From assembly GCA_045593985.1 (NCBI GenBank), contig JAZNXR010000098.1, forward strand, positions 1-34,338: a DNA stretch of 34,338 bases, in the 5' to 3' direction. Position 1 is the first letter of the stretch, and the number at the start of each line of letters is the position of its first letter. Positions 16,885 to 24,662 of the stretch are shown in pieces. The notes beneath the pieces were generated by a model. The model ran no database searches, was not told the origin of the DNA, and worked only from the letters and a program-made list of their open reading frames with translations. The DNA comes from Colimorpha_A sp045593985 (GTDB lineage: Bacteria; Bacillota; Clostridia; Oscillospirales; CAG-272). Both the position numbers and the translations under genes were made by a program.

Positions 16885-17151
16885 TTACTTTCTCAGGCCG
16901 AGCTTTTCAACGATCGCACGGTAACGAGCGATATCGTTTTCCATAAGGTAGCCGAGAAGGTTTCGTCTGTGACCAACCATCTTGAGAAGGCCGCGACGGC
17001 TGTGGTGGTCCTTCTTATTCACCTTAAGGTGCTCGGTAAGAGAGTTGATTCTGTAAGTGAGAATCGCGATCTGTACCTCGGGCGAGCCGGTGTCACCTTC
17101 GTGAGTTGCGTACTTTTCGATAATTTCCTTTTTGATTTCGGGAGTGATCAT
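16885..17151 (-). CDS. rpsO: 30S ribosomal protein S15
   Basis: The 88-residue protein matches S15 across its full normal length: an N-terminal ITPEIKKEIIEKYATHEGDTGSPEVQ region, the central LTEHLKVNKKDHHSRRGLL with the conserved HSRRGL, and the final LGLRK. S15 binds 16S rRNA in the central domain of the small subunit. Its ATG follows GAGGTG about 6 bases upstream. A promoter about 110 bases upstream leaves a structured leader, in which S15 may bind its own mRNA, as known in other bacteria. It lies upstream of pnp. Confidence 0.98.
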   Translation of the reverse strand: MITPEIKKEIIEKYATHEGDTGSPEVQIAILTYRINSLTEHLKVNKKDHHSRRGLLKMVGHRRNLLGYLMENDIARYRAIVEKLGLRK

Positions 17152-17262
17152 TTTTTCACCTCATAAAATATTATTTTTTATTGCGGCTATCCCAGCAATC
17201 GGCGGGTGAAAATCGACTTGTCTGCCAAGTCCTTTCCCCGAAAGCCGAGGTACCGACAATAC
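17152..17262 (-). promoter_or_regulatory. rpsO 5' leader, possible S15 autoregulatory element
   Basis: About 110 nt separate the likely transcription start from the S15 gene. The leader contains self-complementary stretches such as ATTGC...GCAAT (near 17184-17203). Autoregulation by S15 leader binding is established for several bacteria, but leader folds differ among phyla and I cannot match this one to a known S15 leader class. Confidence 0.4.
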
Positions 17263-17268
17263 TTTGTC

Positions 17269-17297
17269 ATTATAACACTTAAAAACGATTTTGTAAA
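17269..17297 (-). promoter_or_regulatory. Promoter of rpsO
   Basis: The minus strand reads TTTACA (17297-17292), a 17-base spacer and TATAAT (17274-17269). Confidence 0.82.
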
Positions 17298-17329
17298 CAG
17301 TTATTTCATTGTTTACATAAATTTAACAT

Positions 17330-18799
17330 TTAGTTTCTGAGATCAAGGTATTTTTGCAGGTTTGCTTTCGATTTGTTTATATAATAGGTGAGGGTTTTAT
17401 TATTGATTACGGCGTTGTGGAAGGCAACGTAGGTGCCGCTGCGAAGATTCGTATATTTTGTGCCGAGCATGATCGCGTGGTCATATAACGGATTTTCAAT
17501 TATCAGCTCGAGCATATCGAAGGTGTAGTAGCTTGATGCATAGTGATGCATTGCATATTCGATATATTCGATCTGGGTATGCTTATAGGACGCTGCGCCG
17601 AGCGCCTGAAGAATATATCCGTTTTGCTCTATGCTTTTGCTTGATTTCGGAAGAACGAGCACTGAGGCTGTGTCTGTTGCCGCGGCGTTATACTTTTCTC
17701 CCTCTGTCAGCATGGGAATCGGCAGGATCTCCCATTCGAAGCCGCAGTTGGCGATCTTCGCCATGTCGGAAACCCGTCCGAAGGCGTAAAGCGCCTTTCC
17801 TTTTATAAATATATCAAGTCCGCTCAGCTTTGTGCTTACGGTGCTTTCGGTACCGTTTTCGTCGGTTACCTTGCTTGTTACCGTGAATTCGTTTACCCGA
17901 TAGGATGCAAGCTTTTTCAGATTTGCTATGACTGTATTTGAAATGCTTGTATTAAAGTTTGATACGAGGTTTCCCTTACTGTCCTTTGAGAGATAGTTTT
18001 GTCCTGCAGTAAGGAGCGTGACCACCGAAAGGCTCTGATCGTCGAAGCTTGAGGTCAAAAGGGCGTTTTCGGTTTTTGCAGCCGCTAAATCGGTAAACAG
18101 CTTGTCCCAGGTGAACTCGTGATTGTATATCGCATTATAGTCGATGCTTATACCGATCTCGTCGCCCAGGGTTTTGTTGAAAAAGAGGCATCCGTAGCCC
18201 TCGGGACTTTCGGTCATAGAGCCCGCGACGCCGTAAATCGAGCCGCCGAAGGTCATTTGATCAATTGCGGATTGGTTAAAATACGGGGCTGAAAAATCGC
18301 TGTACGTCAGCACCTTGAAGTTTGTGATGCTTTCGCTCGCATAATATGCGCCGAGCTCGCCGCTTTTTATGGCAACGAAGTCTGCATAGAAGTCATCTAA
18401 CAGATATGCAGATTTAACCTTTTCAAAAAGCGCAGCGGTATATGCCTCGTTACTCGATACAACGGCGTTGTATTTATCGGCAATCATTGAATTGCGCTTC
18501 AACACCGAGGAAACGTACGGCCCCTCGACATCATCCCAGATGCCCGAAACCGCTACGTCTGACGTGATTACAACGGTATGACCTTGCAGGTTTTTGTCGG
18601 GAAGCTCGGAAAGAAGCCTTTTTGCTTCGTCCTCGTAATTCGGAATCGGCTTTGTGTCGTAGTCGTTTGGGGTATAGGTTATCTCTACGTCTGTCGTGTC
18701 CGAAATCGAGGTCTCCTTTCCGTCGTTTATGACTATTATGCCGCAGGAGGAGAGCAGCGACAGGACAAGAAGAAGTATGAGGAGCTTTACTGCTTTCAT
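17330..18799 (-). CDS. Extracellular solute-binding lipoprotein (ABC-transporter-type), orphan
   Basis: The 489-residue protein has a lipoprotein signal with lipobox LSSC (Cys19), so it should be acylated and tethered outside the membrane. The body resembles family 1 extracellular solute-binding proteins, with segments such as YGCLFFNKTLGDEIG, FTWDKLFTDLAAAKTE and a late ALGAASYKHTQIEYIEYAM. These bind sugars or oligosaccharides for ABC import. No permease or ATPase gene is next to it, so its transporter is unknown, and it could instead be a divergent surface protein of this fold. It starts 23 bp after the cysS stop with AAGGAG upstream and no intervening terminator, so it is probably read from the cysE-cysS promoter. 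No clear terminator follows. Confidence 0.75.
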   Translation of the reverse strand: MKAVKLLILLLVLSLLSSCGIIVINDGKETSISDTTDVEITYTPNDYDTKPIPNYEDEAKRLLSELPDKNLQGHTVVITSDVAVSGIWDDVEGPYVSSVLKRNSMIADKYNAVVSSNEAYTAALFEKVKSAYLLDDFYADFVAIKSGELGAYYASESITNFKVLTYSDFSAPYFNQSAIDQMTFGGSIYGVAGSMTESPEGYGCLFFNKTLGDEIGISIDYNAIYNHEFTWDKLFTDLAAAKTENALLTSSFDDQSLSVVTLLTAGQNYLSKDSKGNLVSNFNTSISNTVIANLKKLASYRVNEFTVTSKVTDENGTESTVSTKLSGLDIFIKGKALYAFGRVSDMAKIANCGFEWEILPIPMLTEGEKYNAAATDTASVLVLPKSSKSIEQNGYILQALGAASYKHTQIEYIEYAMHHYASSYYTFDMLELIIENPLYDHAIMLGTKYTNLRSGTYVAFHNAVINNKTLTYYINKSKANLQKYLDLRN

Positions 18800-18822
18800 T
18801 TTATCTCCTTGTGGGGATAGTG

Positions 18823-20229
18823 TCAGTTGATTTTATAGGTTGTTCCGTTCGGAGTGTCGATAAGGGTTATTCCGCGGGAAGCAAGCTCGTCTCTGATGCG
18901 GTCGGCTTCGGCAAAATTTCTTGCCTTCTTTGCTTCGGCACGGAGAGCGATCTGTGCAAGTATTTCGGGATCGCCTGCTTCGGTTTCTTCCTTCTTTTCT
19001 TCGATGGCGAAGGGCGTGAGAAGATCGAGAGCAAGAACTCTGTCATAGTCGGCAATTATTGCACGCTTCGTTGCGCCGCTGACATCGAGCTTGAGCGCAT
19101 CGTAAACGGCGGTGATTGCAAGGGAGGTGTTTATATCGTTTCCGACAGCATCGGCAAACGCTGCCTGTGCCTTTGCGACTGCTTCTGCGTCGATCTCTCC
19201 CTCGTCCTTGATCGACGAGCAACGGTTGCGGAGCTTCTTATATGCGGTCGATGCGTTGTCGAGAGCTTCGTAGGAGAATACGAGAGGCTTTCTGTAATGA
19301 GAAAGCAGGCAGAAGAAACGGTATGCGAGGGGATCGTAGCCCTTGCTCTTAAGGAGGTCGAGAATGAGGAACTCGCCCTTGCTCTTGCTCATTTTACCGC
19401 TTGCGGTATTGAGATGGAGAACGTGGAACCAGAAGTTGCACCACTTATGACCGAGGAATGCCTCGGACTGTGCAATTTCGTTCGTGTGATGGGGGAAGGC
19501 GTTGTCGATGCCGCCGCAGTGAATATCGAGATATTCGCCGCCGTATTTGAGGGAAATTGCAGAGCATTCGATGTGCCAGCCGGGATAGCCAACTCCCCAG
19601 GGGGAGTCCCATTTAAGCTCCTGATCGTCGAACTTGCTCTTGGTAAACCACAGAGCGAAGTCGGCGGGGTTTCTCTTGTTATCGTCGCCCTCAACGCCGT
19701 CACGAACGCCGACCTCGAGATCGTCTGCCTTATGCTCGCCGAAAACGTAATACTTATCGAGCTTGGAAATGTCGAAATAGACGTTTCCGCCCGCCTCGTA
19801 GGCGTAGCCGCCCTCAAGCAGCTTTTCGATCATATTGATGAATTCGGGAATGCAACCGGTTGCGGGCTGAACGTGTGTCGGCATTTTGATATTAAGCTGC
19901 TCGCAGTCCTTGAAGAATGCGTCGGTATAGAACTTTGCTATCTCCATGACACTCTTTTTTTCGCGCTTTGCGCCCTTGAGCATCTTGTCCTCTCCGTCGT
20001 CGGAGTCACCTGTCAGGTGGCCGACGTCGGTTATATTCATAATGCGGTTTACATCGTAGCCGAGATATTCGAGCGAACGAACAAGAGCATCCTCCATTAT
20101 GTAGGTGCGGAGGTTGCCGATGTGTGCAAAATGGTAGACGGTGGGGCCGCAGGTGTATATCGTTACCTTGCCCTCCTCGTTCGGGATGAATTCGTCCTTT
20201 GTTCTCGTCAGACTGTTATAAAGCTTCAT
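18823..20229 (-). CDS. cysS: Cysteine--tRNA ligase
   Basis: The 468-residue class I synthetase charges tRNA-Cys. Visible motifs are CGPTVY with the zinc Cys27, HIGN (36-39) as the HIGH motif, further zinc-site residues in HIECS and HHTNEIAQSEA, and the KMSKS loop (KMSKSKGEF). The length is normal. It begins 16 bp after cysE, with GAAAGGAC upstream. The pairing of cysE with cysS is common in Bacillota and couples cysteine synthesis with its use. No T-box is seen upstream. Confidence 0.97.
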   Translation of the reverse strand: MKLYNSLTRTKDEFIPNEEGKVTIYTCGPTVYHFAHIGNLRTYIMEDALVRSLEYLGYDVNRIMNITDVGHLTGDSDDGEDKMLKGAKREKKSVMEIAKFYTDAFFKDCEQLNIKMPTHVQPATGCIPEFINMIEKLLEGGYAYEAGGNVYFDISKLDKYYVFGEHKADDLEVGVRDGVEGDDNKRNPADFALWFTKSKFDDQELKWDSPWGVGYPGWHIECSAISLKYGGEYLDIHCGGIDNAFPHHTNEIAQSEAFLGHKWCNFWFHVLHLNTASGKMSKSKGEFLILDLLKSKGYDPLAYRFFCLLSHYRKPLVFSYEALDNASTAYKKLRNRCSSIKDEGEIDAEAVAKAQAAFADAVGNDINTSLAITAVYDALKLDVSGATKRAIIADYDRVLALDLLTPFAIEEKKEETEAGDPEILAQIALRAEAKKARNFAEADRIRDELASRGITLIDTPNGTTYKIN

Positions 20230-20245
20230 TTTTATGTCCTTTCGG

Positions 20246-20914
20246 TCAGTTGCCTTTGTTTTCCATTTGATTTATGCGCTTTTCAAGCAGGTCGATCTGG
20301 TGATTGAGTCGACACAGCTCCTGCGATACGGGGTCAGGCATGTGAACCTGGTCGAGATCGCATCTGATGTTCCTTCTCTTTACGATTCTTGCAGGAATTC
20401 CGACTGCGGTCGAATCGGAGGGCACCTCGGAGAGAACGACGGCGTTTGCCGCAATCTTTGCGTTATCGCCGACCTTGAAGGGGCCGAGGATCTTCGCTCC
20501 TGCGCCGACCATTACGTTGTTGCCGAGGGTAGGATGACGCTTGCCGACGTCCTTGCCCGTGCCGCCGAGGGTAACACCCTGGTAGAGGGTACAGTTATCG
20601 CCGATCTCGGCGGTCTCGCCGATGACGACTCCCGTGCCGTGGTCGATAAAGAGCCCCTTGCCTATTTTTGCGCCGGGGTGAATTTCGATTCCCGTGAAGA
20701 ATTTTGCCGTTTGGCTGATAAGACGTGCTGCGACCTTGTAGCCACGAACGTGAAGAATGTGGGCAATGCGATATGCGAGAACAGCGTGGTAGCCCGAGTA
20801 GAGAAGGGCAACCTCAATGTTCGAATCCGCCGCTGGATCTCGATCGCGGATCGAACTTAGCTCCTCTTGCATTTTTTTATAATATTCAAGGGCGTATTTT
20901 ACTATTTTATCCAT
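20246..20914 (-). CDS. cysE: Serine O-acetyltransferase
   Basis: The 222-residue protein makes O-acetylserine from serine and acetyl-CoA, the first step of cysteine synthesis. The N-terminus is helical (DPAADSNIEVALLYSGYHAV) and the rest is a left-handed beta-helix of hexapeptide repeats. Its catalytic region HPGAKIGKGLFIDHGTGVVIG and QGVTLGGTGK are typical, with the histidines of the HPG and DHGTG motifs. Length fits the short Gram-positive form. It is the first gene of the cysE-cysS operon behind a strong promoter. Confidence 0.96.
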   Translation of the reverse strand: MDKIVKYALEYYKKMQEELSSIRDRDPAADSNIEVALLYSGYHAVLAYRIAHILHVRGYKVAARLISQTAKFFTGIEIHPGAKIGKGLFIDHGTGVVIGETAEIGDNCTLYQGVTLGGTGKDVGKRHPTLGNNVMVGAGAKILGPFKVGDNAKIAANAVVLSEVPSDSTAVGIPARIVKRRNIRCDLDQVHMPDPVSQELCRLNHQIDLLEKRINQMENKGN

Positions 20915-20963
20915 AATGTCGGTTCCTTATTAATCGTTTCGGAATAAAACTATTCAGTATACT

Positions 20964-20992
20964 ATTATAATACATTTTATCGGTTTTGTAAA
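20964..20992 (-). promoter_or_regulatory. Promoter of the cysE-cysS operon
   Basis: The minus strand reads TTTACA (20992-20987), a 17-base spacer and TATAAT (20969-20964). The leader is only about 45 nt, too short for a T-box or S-box riboswitch. Confidence 0.82.
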
Positions 20993-20997
20993 TAGGT

Positions 20998-21274
20998 GTG
21001 AGGGGATTTTGTGTATGGGCTAAGAAAAAGATAATTTTGCTGGCTTTGCGTATGAATTCAAACTTTCACATAAATCAGGGCGAAGCCGTATGCTTTGAAA
21101 ATGATGCATCGCCTTACGGCGATATGATGTTTTTCGCTTCGCTCAAAATGATGTTGCGCCACTTCGTACCGCAATGATGCGATGTTTGCCCAATGTGCCG
21201 TTAGGCACACATTATTAGGCGTAGCCGTCATCATTGGCGTAGCCAACATCATTTGCCGAAGGCAAACATCATTC
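20998..21274. repeat. Mini-hairpin array separated by ATGATG/CATCATT
   Basis: No gene is seen. From about 21101 to 21273 short hairpins of different sequence alternate with the constant spacer ATGATG, inverted to CATCAT in the second half. Perfect hairpins are at 21108-21123 (ATCGCC-TTAC-GGCGAT), 21194-21209 (TGTGCC-GTTA-GGCACA), 21218-21226 (GGC-GTA-GCC), 21234-21246 (TTGGC-GTA-GCCAA) and 21252-21266 (TTTGCC-GAA-GGCAAA). Two less perfect ones lie between 21129 and 21173. The array ends at the terminator of tRNA-Ser(UGA). Confidence 0.8.
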
Positions 21275-21314
21275 AAAAAACGCACCTTTGTCGGTAGACA
21301 AAAGTGCGTTTTTT
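21275..21314 (-). terminator. Terminator of tRNA-Ser(UGA)
   Basis: AAAAAACGCAC with CTTTGTC pairs with GACAAA and GTGCGTTTTTT around GGTA, with one mismatch. It directly follows the tRNA 3' end on the minus strand. Confidence 0.8.
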
Positions 21315-21316
21315 GT

Positions 21317-21405
21317 TGGCGGAGGGAGTGGGATTCGAACCCACGCGCCCGTGAAGGCAAACGGTTTTCAAGACCGCCTCGTTATGACCACTTCGATATC
21401 CCTCC
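21317..21405 (-). tRNA. tRNA-Ser(UGA)
   Basis: The minus strand folds as a class II tRNA. The acceptor stem is GGAGGGA/TCCCTCC, the anticodon loop CTTGAAA has anticodon TGA (21370-21368), a long variable arm (TTTGCCTTCACGGGCG) follows, and the T arm is GTGGGTTCGAATCCCAC. Discriminator G and an encoded CCA end the gene at 21317. It reads UCA, and other UCN codons by wobble. Confidence 0.95.
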
Positions 21406-21443
21406 GTAAATATGATGCAACAGCGTGCATCATATTTACGGAG
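21402..21443. repeat. 18-bp inverted repeat overlapping the 5' end of tRNA-Ser(UGA)
   Basis: Bases 21402-21419 and 21426-21443 are perfect reverse complements around ACAGCG. The first arm includes the first four bases of the tRNA acceptor stem, so part of the tRNA end is repeated in inverted form outside the gene. Confidence 0.85.
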
Positions 21444-21781
21444 CTTCTTGAGATGCGGCTCGGCGAACTTTGTTCGTCGAATCCACTTCGCATACCCCAC
21501 CCGAAGATCGACAAGCTTGCTTGTCAGGCGCAGGGTGTGGGTATCTTCGCCGTAAGGCGAAATAACCCTCCGTGATGCATACTGTACATATTTAATTGAT
21601 GCAACAGCGTGCATCATATTTACGGAGCTTCTGAGATGCGGCTCGGCGAACTTTGTTCGTCGGATCCACCGTCGCTACTCCCCACCCGAAGATCGACAAG
21701 CTTGCTTGTCAGGCGCAGGGTGTGGGTATCTTCGCCGTAGGCGAAATAACCCTCCGTGATGCATACTGTACATATTTAATT
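21414..21781. repeat. 184-bp tandem duplication next to tRNA-Ser(UGA)
   Basis: Unit 1 (21414-21597) and unit 2 (21598-21781) are near-identical and a third start (GATGC) follows at 21782. Each unit has the palindrome GATGCA-ACAGCG-TGCATC, a CGAAC-TTT-GTTCG hairpin, and GACAAGC-TT-GCTTGTC within a longer ACCC-rich/GGGT-rich stem. A further hairpin TTCGCC-GGCGAA has loop GTAA in unit 1 (21546-21561) and GTA in unit 2 (21731-21745). Both units end with AACCCTCCGTGATGC, which echoes the ATCCCTCCGTAAATATGATGC at the tRNA boundary. No gene is present. Confidence 0.85.
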
Positions 21782-21934
21782 GATGCGCTTCGTTACATTT
21801 TTTGTTGCTCGAAGCTATTGAATTATACACCAAATCGGGGGCTTTGTCAACGGTTTTTGCAAAATTGGATTATCTGTGTCAAACAAAAACAATAATATTT
21901 CCGTGAAAACCGATTTAGTTAGTTAAAAAAGCTA
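21782..21934. other. AT-rich spacer without recognisable features
   Basis: Apart from the third partial start of the 184-bp unit at 21782, I see no gene, terminator or repeat here. It leads into the promoter of the next gene. Confidence 0.6.
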
Positions 21935-21963
21935 TTTACAATCGAGGATTTTTGATATATAAT
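21935..21963 (+). promoter_or_regulatory. Promoter of the cell-wall-binding-repeat gene
   Basis: TTTACA (21935-21940), a 17-base spacer and TATAAT (21958-21963), about 30 bases before the ATG at 21993. Confidence 0.82.
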
Positions 21964-21992
21964 TACTTTATAATGAAAAAGGAGGGCTAAAG

Positions 21993-22658
21993 ATGAAGGC
22001 AATGTCCAAAAGTGTTATAAAAATTGTTGCAATATCGCTATCGCTTGTGCTTGCCATTGTCCTGCTTTTCGTATTTCGTTCGACGCTTATACCCGGCTGG
22101 TACGAGGAGGACGGCGAGAAGTATTATCTTGAGCTTCCTTTCAAGCGTGCGTCCGGGCTTGTAACGATCGGACAAAAGACCTATATTTTCTCCGACTACG
22201 GCTCGCATGCCCTTGTTGACGGCTGGTGCAGAATTGACGGCTTCCGCTATTATGCCGACAACGGCGTTATGGTGACCGGTGAGTATATAATAGACGGTGA
22301 GACCTACTGCTTCAATGCAAACGGCACCATGTACTGCAACGAAATGCGAATCCTTGACGGAAAGCTCTGGTATTTTAATGACCACGGCTTCAAGCAGTTC
22401 GGGATAGTTGAAATTGACGGCTACAAATACTGCTTCAACGAAAAGGGAAACCTTAAAAAAGGTCTTGTCGAGATTGACGGCAAGAAGTATTACTTCAATC
22501 CCGGCGGCGATCACGACAAGGAAGCGATGATGTTTGGCTTTATTACGATCGACGGTTACACGTACTATTTCGGCGACGACGGTGCGGCTGTGACGGGCGA
22601 AGCGGAAATTGACGGACTTCTTTACTTTTTTGATGACGAGGGGCGTCTGATTTCATAA
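21993..22658 (+). CDS. Membrane-anchored protein of cell-wall-binding (choline/glucan-binding-like) repeats
   Basis: The 221-residue protein has an N-terminal membrane anchor (VIKIVAISLSLVLAIVLLFVF, residues about 8-28). The whole rest is made of about eight repeats of roughly 20 residues with the pattern IDGxxYYF..G, for example IDGFRYYADNGVMVTG, IDGYKYCFNEKGNLKKG and IDGKKYYF. This is the CW_binding/glucan-binding repeat fold, which binds choline on teichoic acids or glucans in known proteins. No catalytic domain is attached. AAGGAGG lies 7 bases before the ATG. It is 39 bp upstream of asd with no terminator between, so asd may also be read from this promoter. A GH25 lysozyme gene lies nearby on the other strand. 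Confidence 0.88.
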   Translation: MKAMSKSVIKIVAISLSLVLAIVLLFVFRSTLIPGWYEEDGEKYYLELPFKRASGLVTIGQKTYIFSDYGSHALVDGWCRIDGFRYYADNGVMVTGEYIIDGETYCFNANGTMYCNEMRILDGKLWYFNDHGFKQFGIVEIDGYKYCFNEKGNLKKGLVEIDGKKYYFNPGGDHDKEAMMFGFITIDGYTYYFGDDGAAVTGEAEIDGLLYFFDDEGRLIS

Positions 22659-22697
22659 AATGATATTGAAATTTCTTCTGAAAGGAAACATATAGAA

Positions 22698-23783
22698 ATG
22701 GCAAAGAAACTCAAAGCAGGAATTATCGGAGCGACGGGAATGGTCGGACAGCGTTTTATTACGCTTCTTAACAACCATCCTTATTTTGAAATAGCAGGTC
22801 TGGCGGCAAGCGGTCGCTCGGCAGGCAAGACATACGAGGAAGCTGTCGGTGGACGCTGGAAGCTCGACCTCGATATGCCCGAAGCTGTAAAGAACATGAC
22901 TGTTTACGATGCTTCGAAGGTTGAGGAATTCTCGAAGGACGTTGACCTCGTATTCTGCGCGGTCGATATGAAAAAGGACGAGATCAAGGCGCTTGAGGAG
23001 GCTTACGCAAAGACCGAAACGCCTGTTATCTCAAACAACTCTGCTCACCGTTGGACGCCTGACGTTCCTATGGTAATTCCGGAGATCAACGATTCGCATC
23101 TTGACGTTATCGAGTATCAGAGAAAGCGTCTCGGCACAAAGAGCGGATTTATCGCTGTTAAGCCGAACTGCTCTATCCAGAGCTATGTTCCTATGCTTTC
23201 GCCGCTTCTCGACTTTGGCCCGACGAGAGTCGTAGCTACGACCTATCAGGCGATTTCCGGCGCAGGAAAGACCTTCCGTGAATGGCCCGAAATGATCGAC
23301 AACGTCATTCCGTATATCGGCGGCGAGGAAGAAAAGAGCGAGCAGGAGCCGCTTCGCATCTGGGGTAGAGTTGAAAACGGCGTTATCGTTAAGGCGGAAT
23401 CGCCCATTATCACCACGCAGTGCATAAGAGTTCCCGTTTCGAACGGTCATACCGCAGCTGTGTTTGTTGACTTCGAGAAGAAGCCGAGCAAGGACGAGAT
23501 CCTCGCTCGTTGGAGAGAGTATAAGGGCAAGCCGCAGATTCTCGGTCTTCCCTCGGCGCCCGAGCAGTTTATCACCTATTTTGAGGAAGATAACCGTCCG
23601 CAGGCGGCTCTCGACCGTGATATTTACTGCGGTATGGGCGTAACAGTCGGACGTCTTCGTGAAGATACACTATTCGACTACAAGTTCGTTGGACTTTCTC
23701 ACAACACTCTCCGTGGTGCAGGCGGCGGTGCAGTTCTTATCGCCGAGCTTCTTACCGCAGAAGGATATATTCAGGCAAAATAA
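22698..23783 (+). CDS. asd: Aspartate-semialdehyde dehydrogenase, archaeal/fungal type
   Basis: The 361-residue enzyme reduces aspartyl phosphate to aspartate semialdehyde, the branch point to lysine, diaminopimelate, threonine and methionine. It has the NADP-binding GATGMVGQRF (11-20), the catalytic Cys158 in KPNCSIQ, and a later NGHTAAVF with the likely active-site His. The sequence is of the shorter-insert archaeal/fungal branch found in many Clostridia rather than the Gram-negative type. GAAAGGAA precedes the start. A strong shared terminator follows. Confidence 0.95.
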   Translation: MAKKLKAGIIGATGMVGQRFITLLNNHPYFEIAGLAASGRSAGKTYEEAVGGRWKLDLDMPEAVKNMTVYDASKVEEFSKDVDLVFCAVDMKKDEIKALEEAYAKTETPVISNNSAHRWTPDVPMVIPEINDSHLDVIEYQRKRLGTKSGFIAVKPNCSIQSYVPMLSPLLDFGPTRVVATTYQAISGAGKTFREWPEMIDNVIPYIGGEEEKSEQEPLRIWGRVENGVIVKAESPIITTQCIRVPVSNGHTAAVFVDFEKKPSKDEILARWREYKGKPQILGLPSAPEQFITYFEEDNRPQAALDRDIYCGMGVTVGRLREDTLFDYKFVGLSHNTLRGAGGGAVLIAELLTAEGYIQAK

Positions 23784-23794
23784 TAAAAGAAGTA

Positions 23795-23826
23795 ACACCC
23801 CCGACATTCCGTCGGGGGTGTTTTTG
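23795..23826. terminator. Bidirectional terminator between asd and the lysozyme gene
   Basis: ACACCCCCGAC (23795-23805) pairs with GTCGGGGGTGT (23811-23821) around ATTCC, followed by TTTTTG. It serves the convergent genes on both strands. Confidence 0.88.
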
Positions 23827-23841
23827 TTCAAGAAGGTTGTT

Positions 23842-24615
23842 TTAGGGTTCTTTGGCAGGATCCTTATATCCTCTGTTCTGCAAAAACGAAGCAAATTCCT
23901 CTTTACTTCCGCTAAAAACGTTCAGATCAATGAATTTTTCCTTGCCGTTATATCCGTCAAGCTTGCCACGATTCGTATACTGCCAAAACGTCCACGTCCT
24001 GCCATCGGACAGCTTCGGCTTTGAAATCACGTTTCTTATCCAAATGTCGTATTCCTCATAATCGTTTGACAGATACAGCTTATAGGATTTTTCGGTAGCA
24101 TATATAATGGGCTTTTGACCGTAATGCTCCTCCAATAATTCAAGCATTATTTTCAGCTGGGCGCTAACCGATTCTCTGTCGGGAGGATCCTTTTCTTTGT
24201 CACCGTAAAATTCGAGATCTATGACAGGCGGCAGCATGCCCTCAAAGGGAGTGACGGTATTTATGAAATTTTCCGCCTGCGTTTGTCCGCCGCTGTCATA
24301 GCTGAAGAAATGATAAGCACCGACGGCAAGCGAGGTCTTCTGCGCCTCCGTGAAGTTGTAATCGAAGCTTTTGTCTACAAAAGTGCTTCCCTCCGTGGCT
24401 TTTATAAATACGAAGGAAATATTTTGCCTCGAAAGCACGCCCCAGTCGATCTTACCTTGATACGATGAGACGTCAATTCCTTTTACGTTATACTTGTCGG
24501 CATTAGATCTATTCAGAATGATCACGCCGTTCCAAACCAAAGCAAATATTGTGGCAAGAATTATGACGAGCAGTAAAACGCCGATAATTGATGCGGTTAT
24601 AATTCTTTTCTTCAA
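23842..24615 (-). CDS. GH25 family lysozyme (muramidase), membrane-anchored
   Basis: The 257-residue protein has an N-terminal membrane segment (ITASIIGVLLLVIILATIFAL) and an extracellular GH25 domain. The family marks are GIDVSSYQGKIDW (Asp48), the FIKATEG motif, GAYHFF, and VIDLE with the likely catalytic Asp133 and Glu135. It cuts the N-acetylmuramic acid-N-acetylglucosamine link of peptidoglycan. The start codon is TTG (24615-24613), with AGAGGTG just upstream, which is unusual in this window. It could act in cell-wall growth with the neighbouring wall-binding-repeat protein, but this is inference from position. Confidence 0.92.
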   Translation of the reverse strand: MKKRIITASIIGVLLLVIILATIFALVWNGVIILNRSNADKYNVKGIDVSSYQGKIDWGVLSRQNISFVFIKATEGSTFVDKSFDYNFTEAQKTSLAVGAYHFFSYDSGGQTQAENFINTVTPFEGMLPPVIDLEFYGDKEKDPPDRESVSAQLKIMLELLEEHYGQKPIIYATEKSYKLYLSNDYEEYDIWIRNVISKPKLSDGRTWTFWQYTNRGKLDGYNGKEKFIDLNVFSGSKEEFASFLQNRGYKDPAKEP

Positions 24616-24633
24616 ACGATCACCTCTGTGTTC

Positions 24634-24662
24634 ATTATATCATAGCTTGCTGTCCAAATCAA
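24634..24662 (-). promoter_or_regulatory. Promoter of the GH25 lysozyme gene
   Basis: The minus strand reads TTGATT (24662-24657), a 17-base spacer and TATAAT (24639-24634). Confidence 0.75.

Noticed and set aside
18811..20307. A 498-codon plus-strand frame opposite cysS
   Set aside because: It runs antisense to a certain synthetase gene, has no ribosome binding site and crosses into the cysE region.
20915..20963. T-box or S-box riboswitch upstream of cysE-cysS
   Set aside because: The leader from the promoter is about 45 nt and has no T-box sequence or terminator hairpin.
21406..21781. Degenerate tandem tRNA-Ser genes
   Set aside because: Only the acceptor-end sequence is echoed; no anticodon or T arm can be folded in the 184-bp units.
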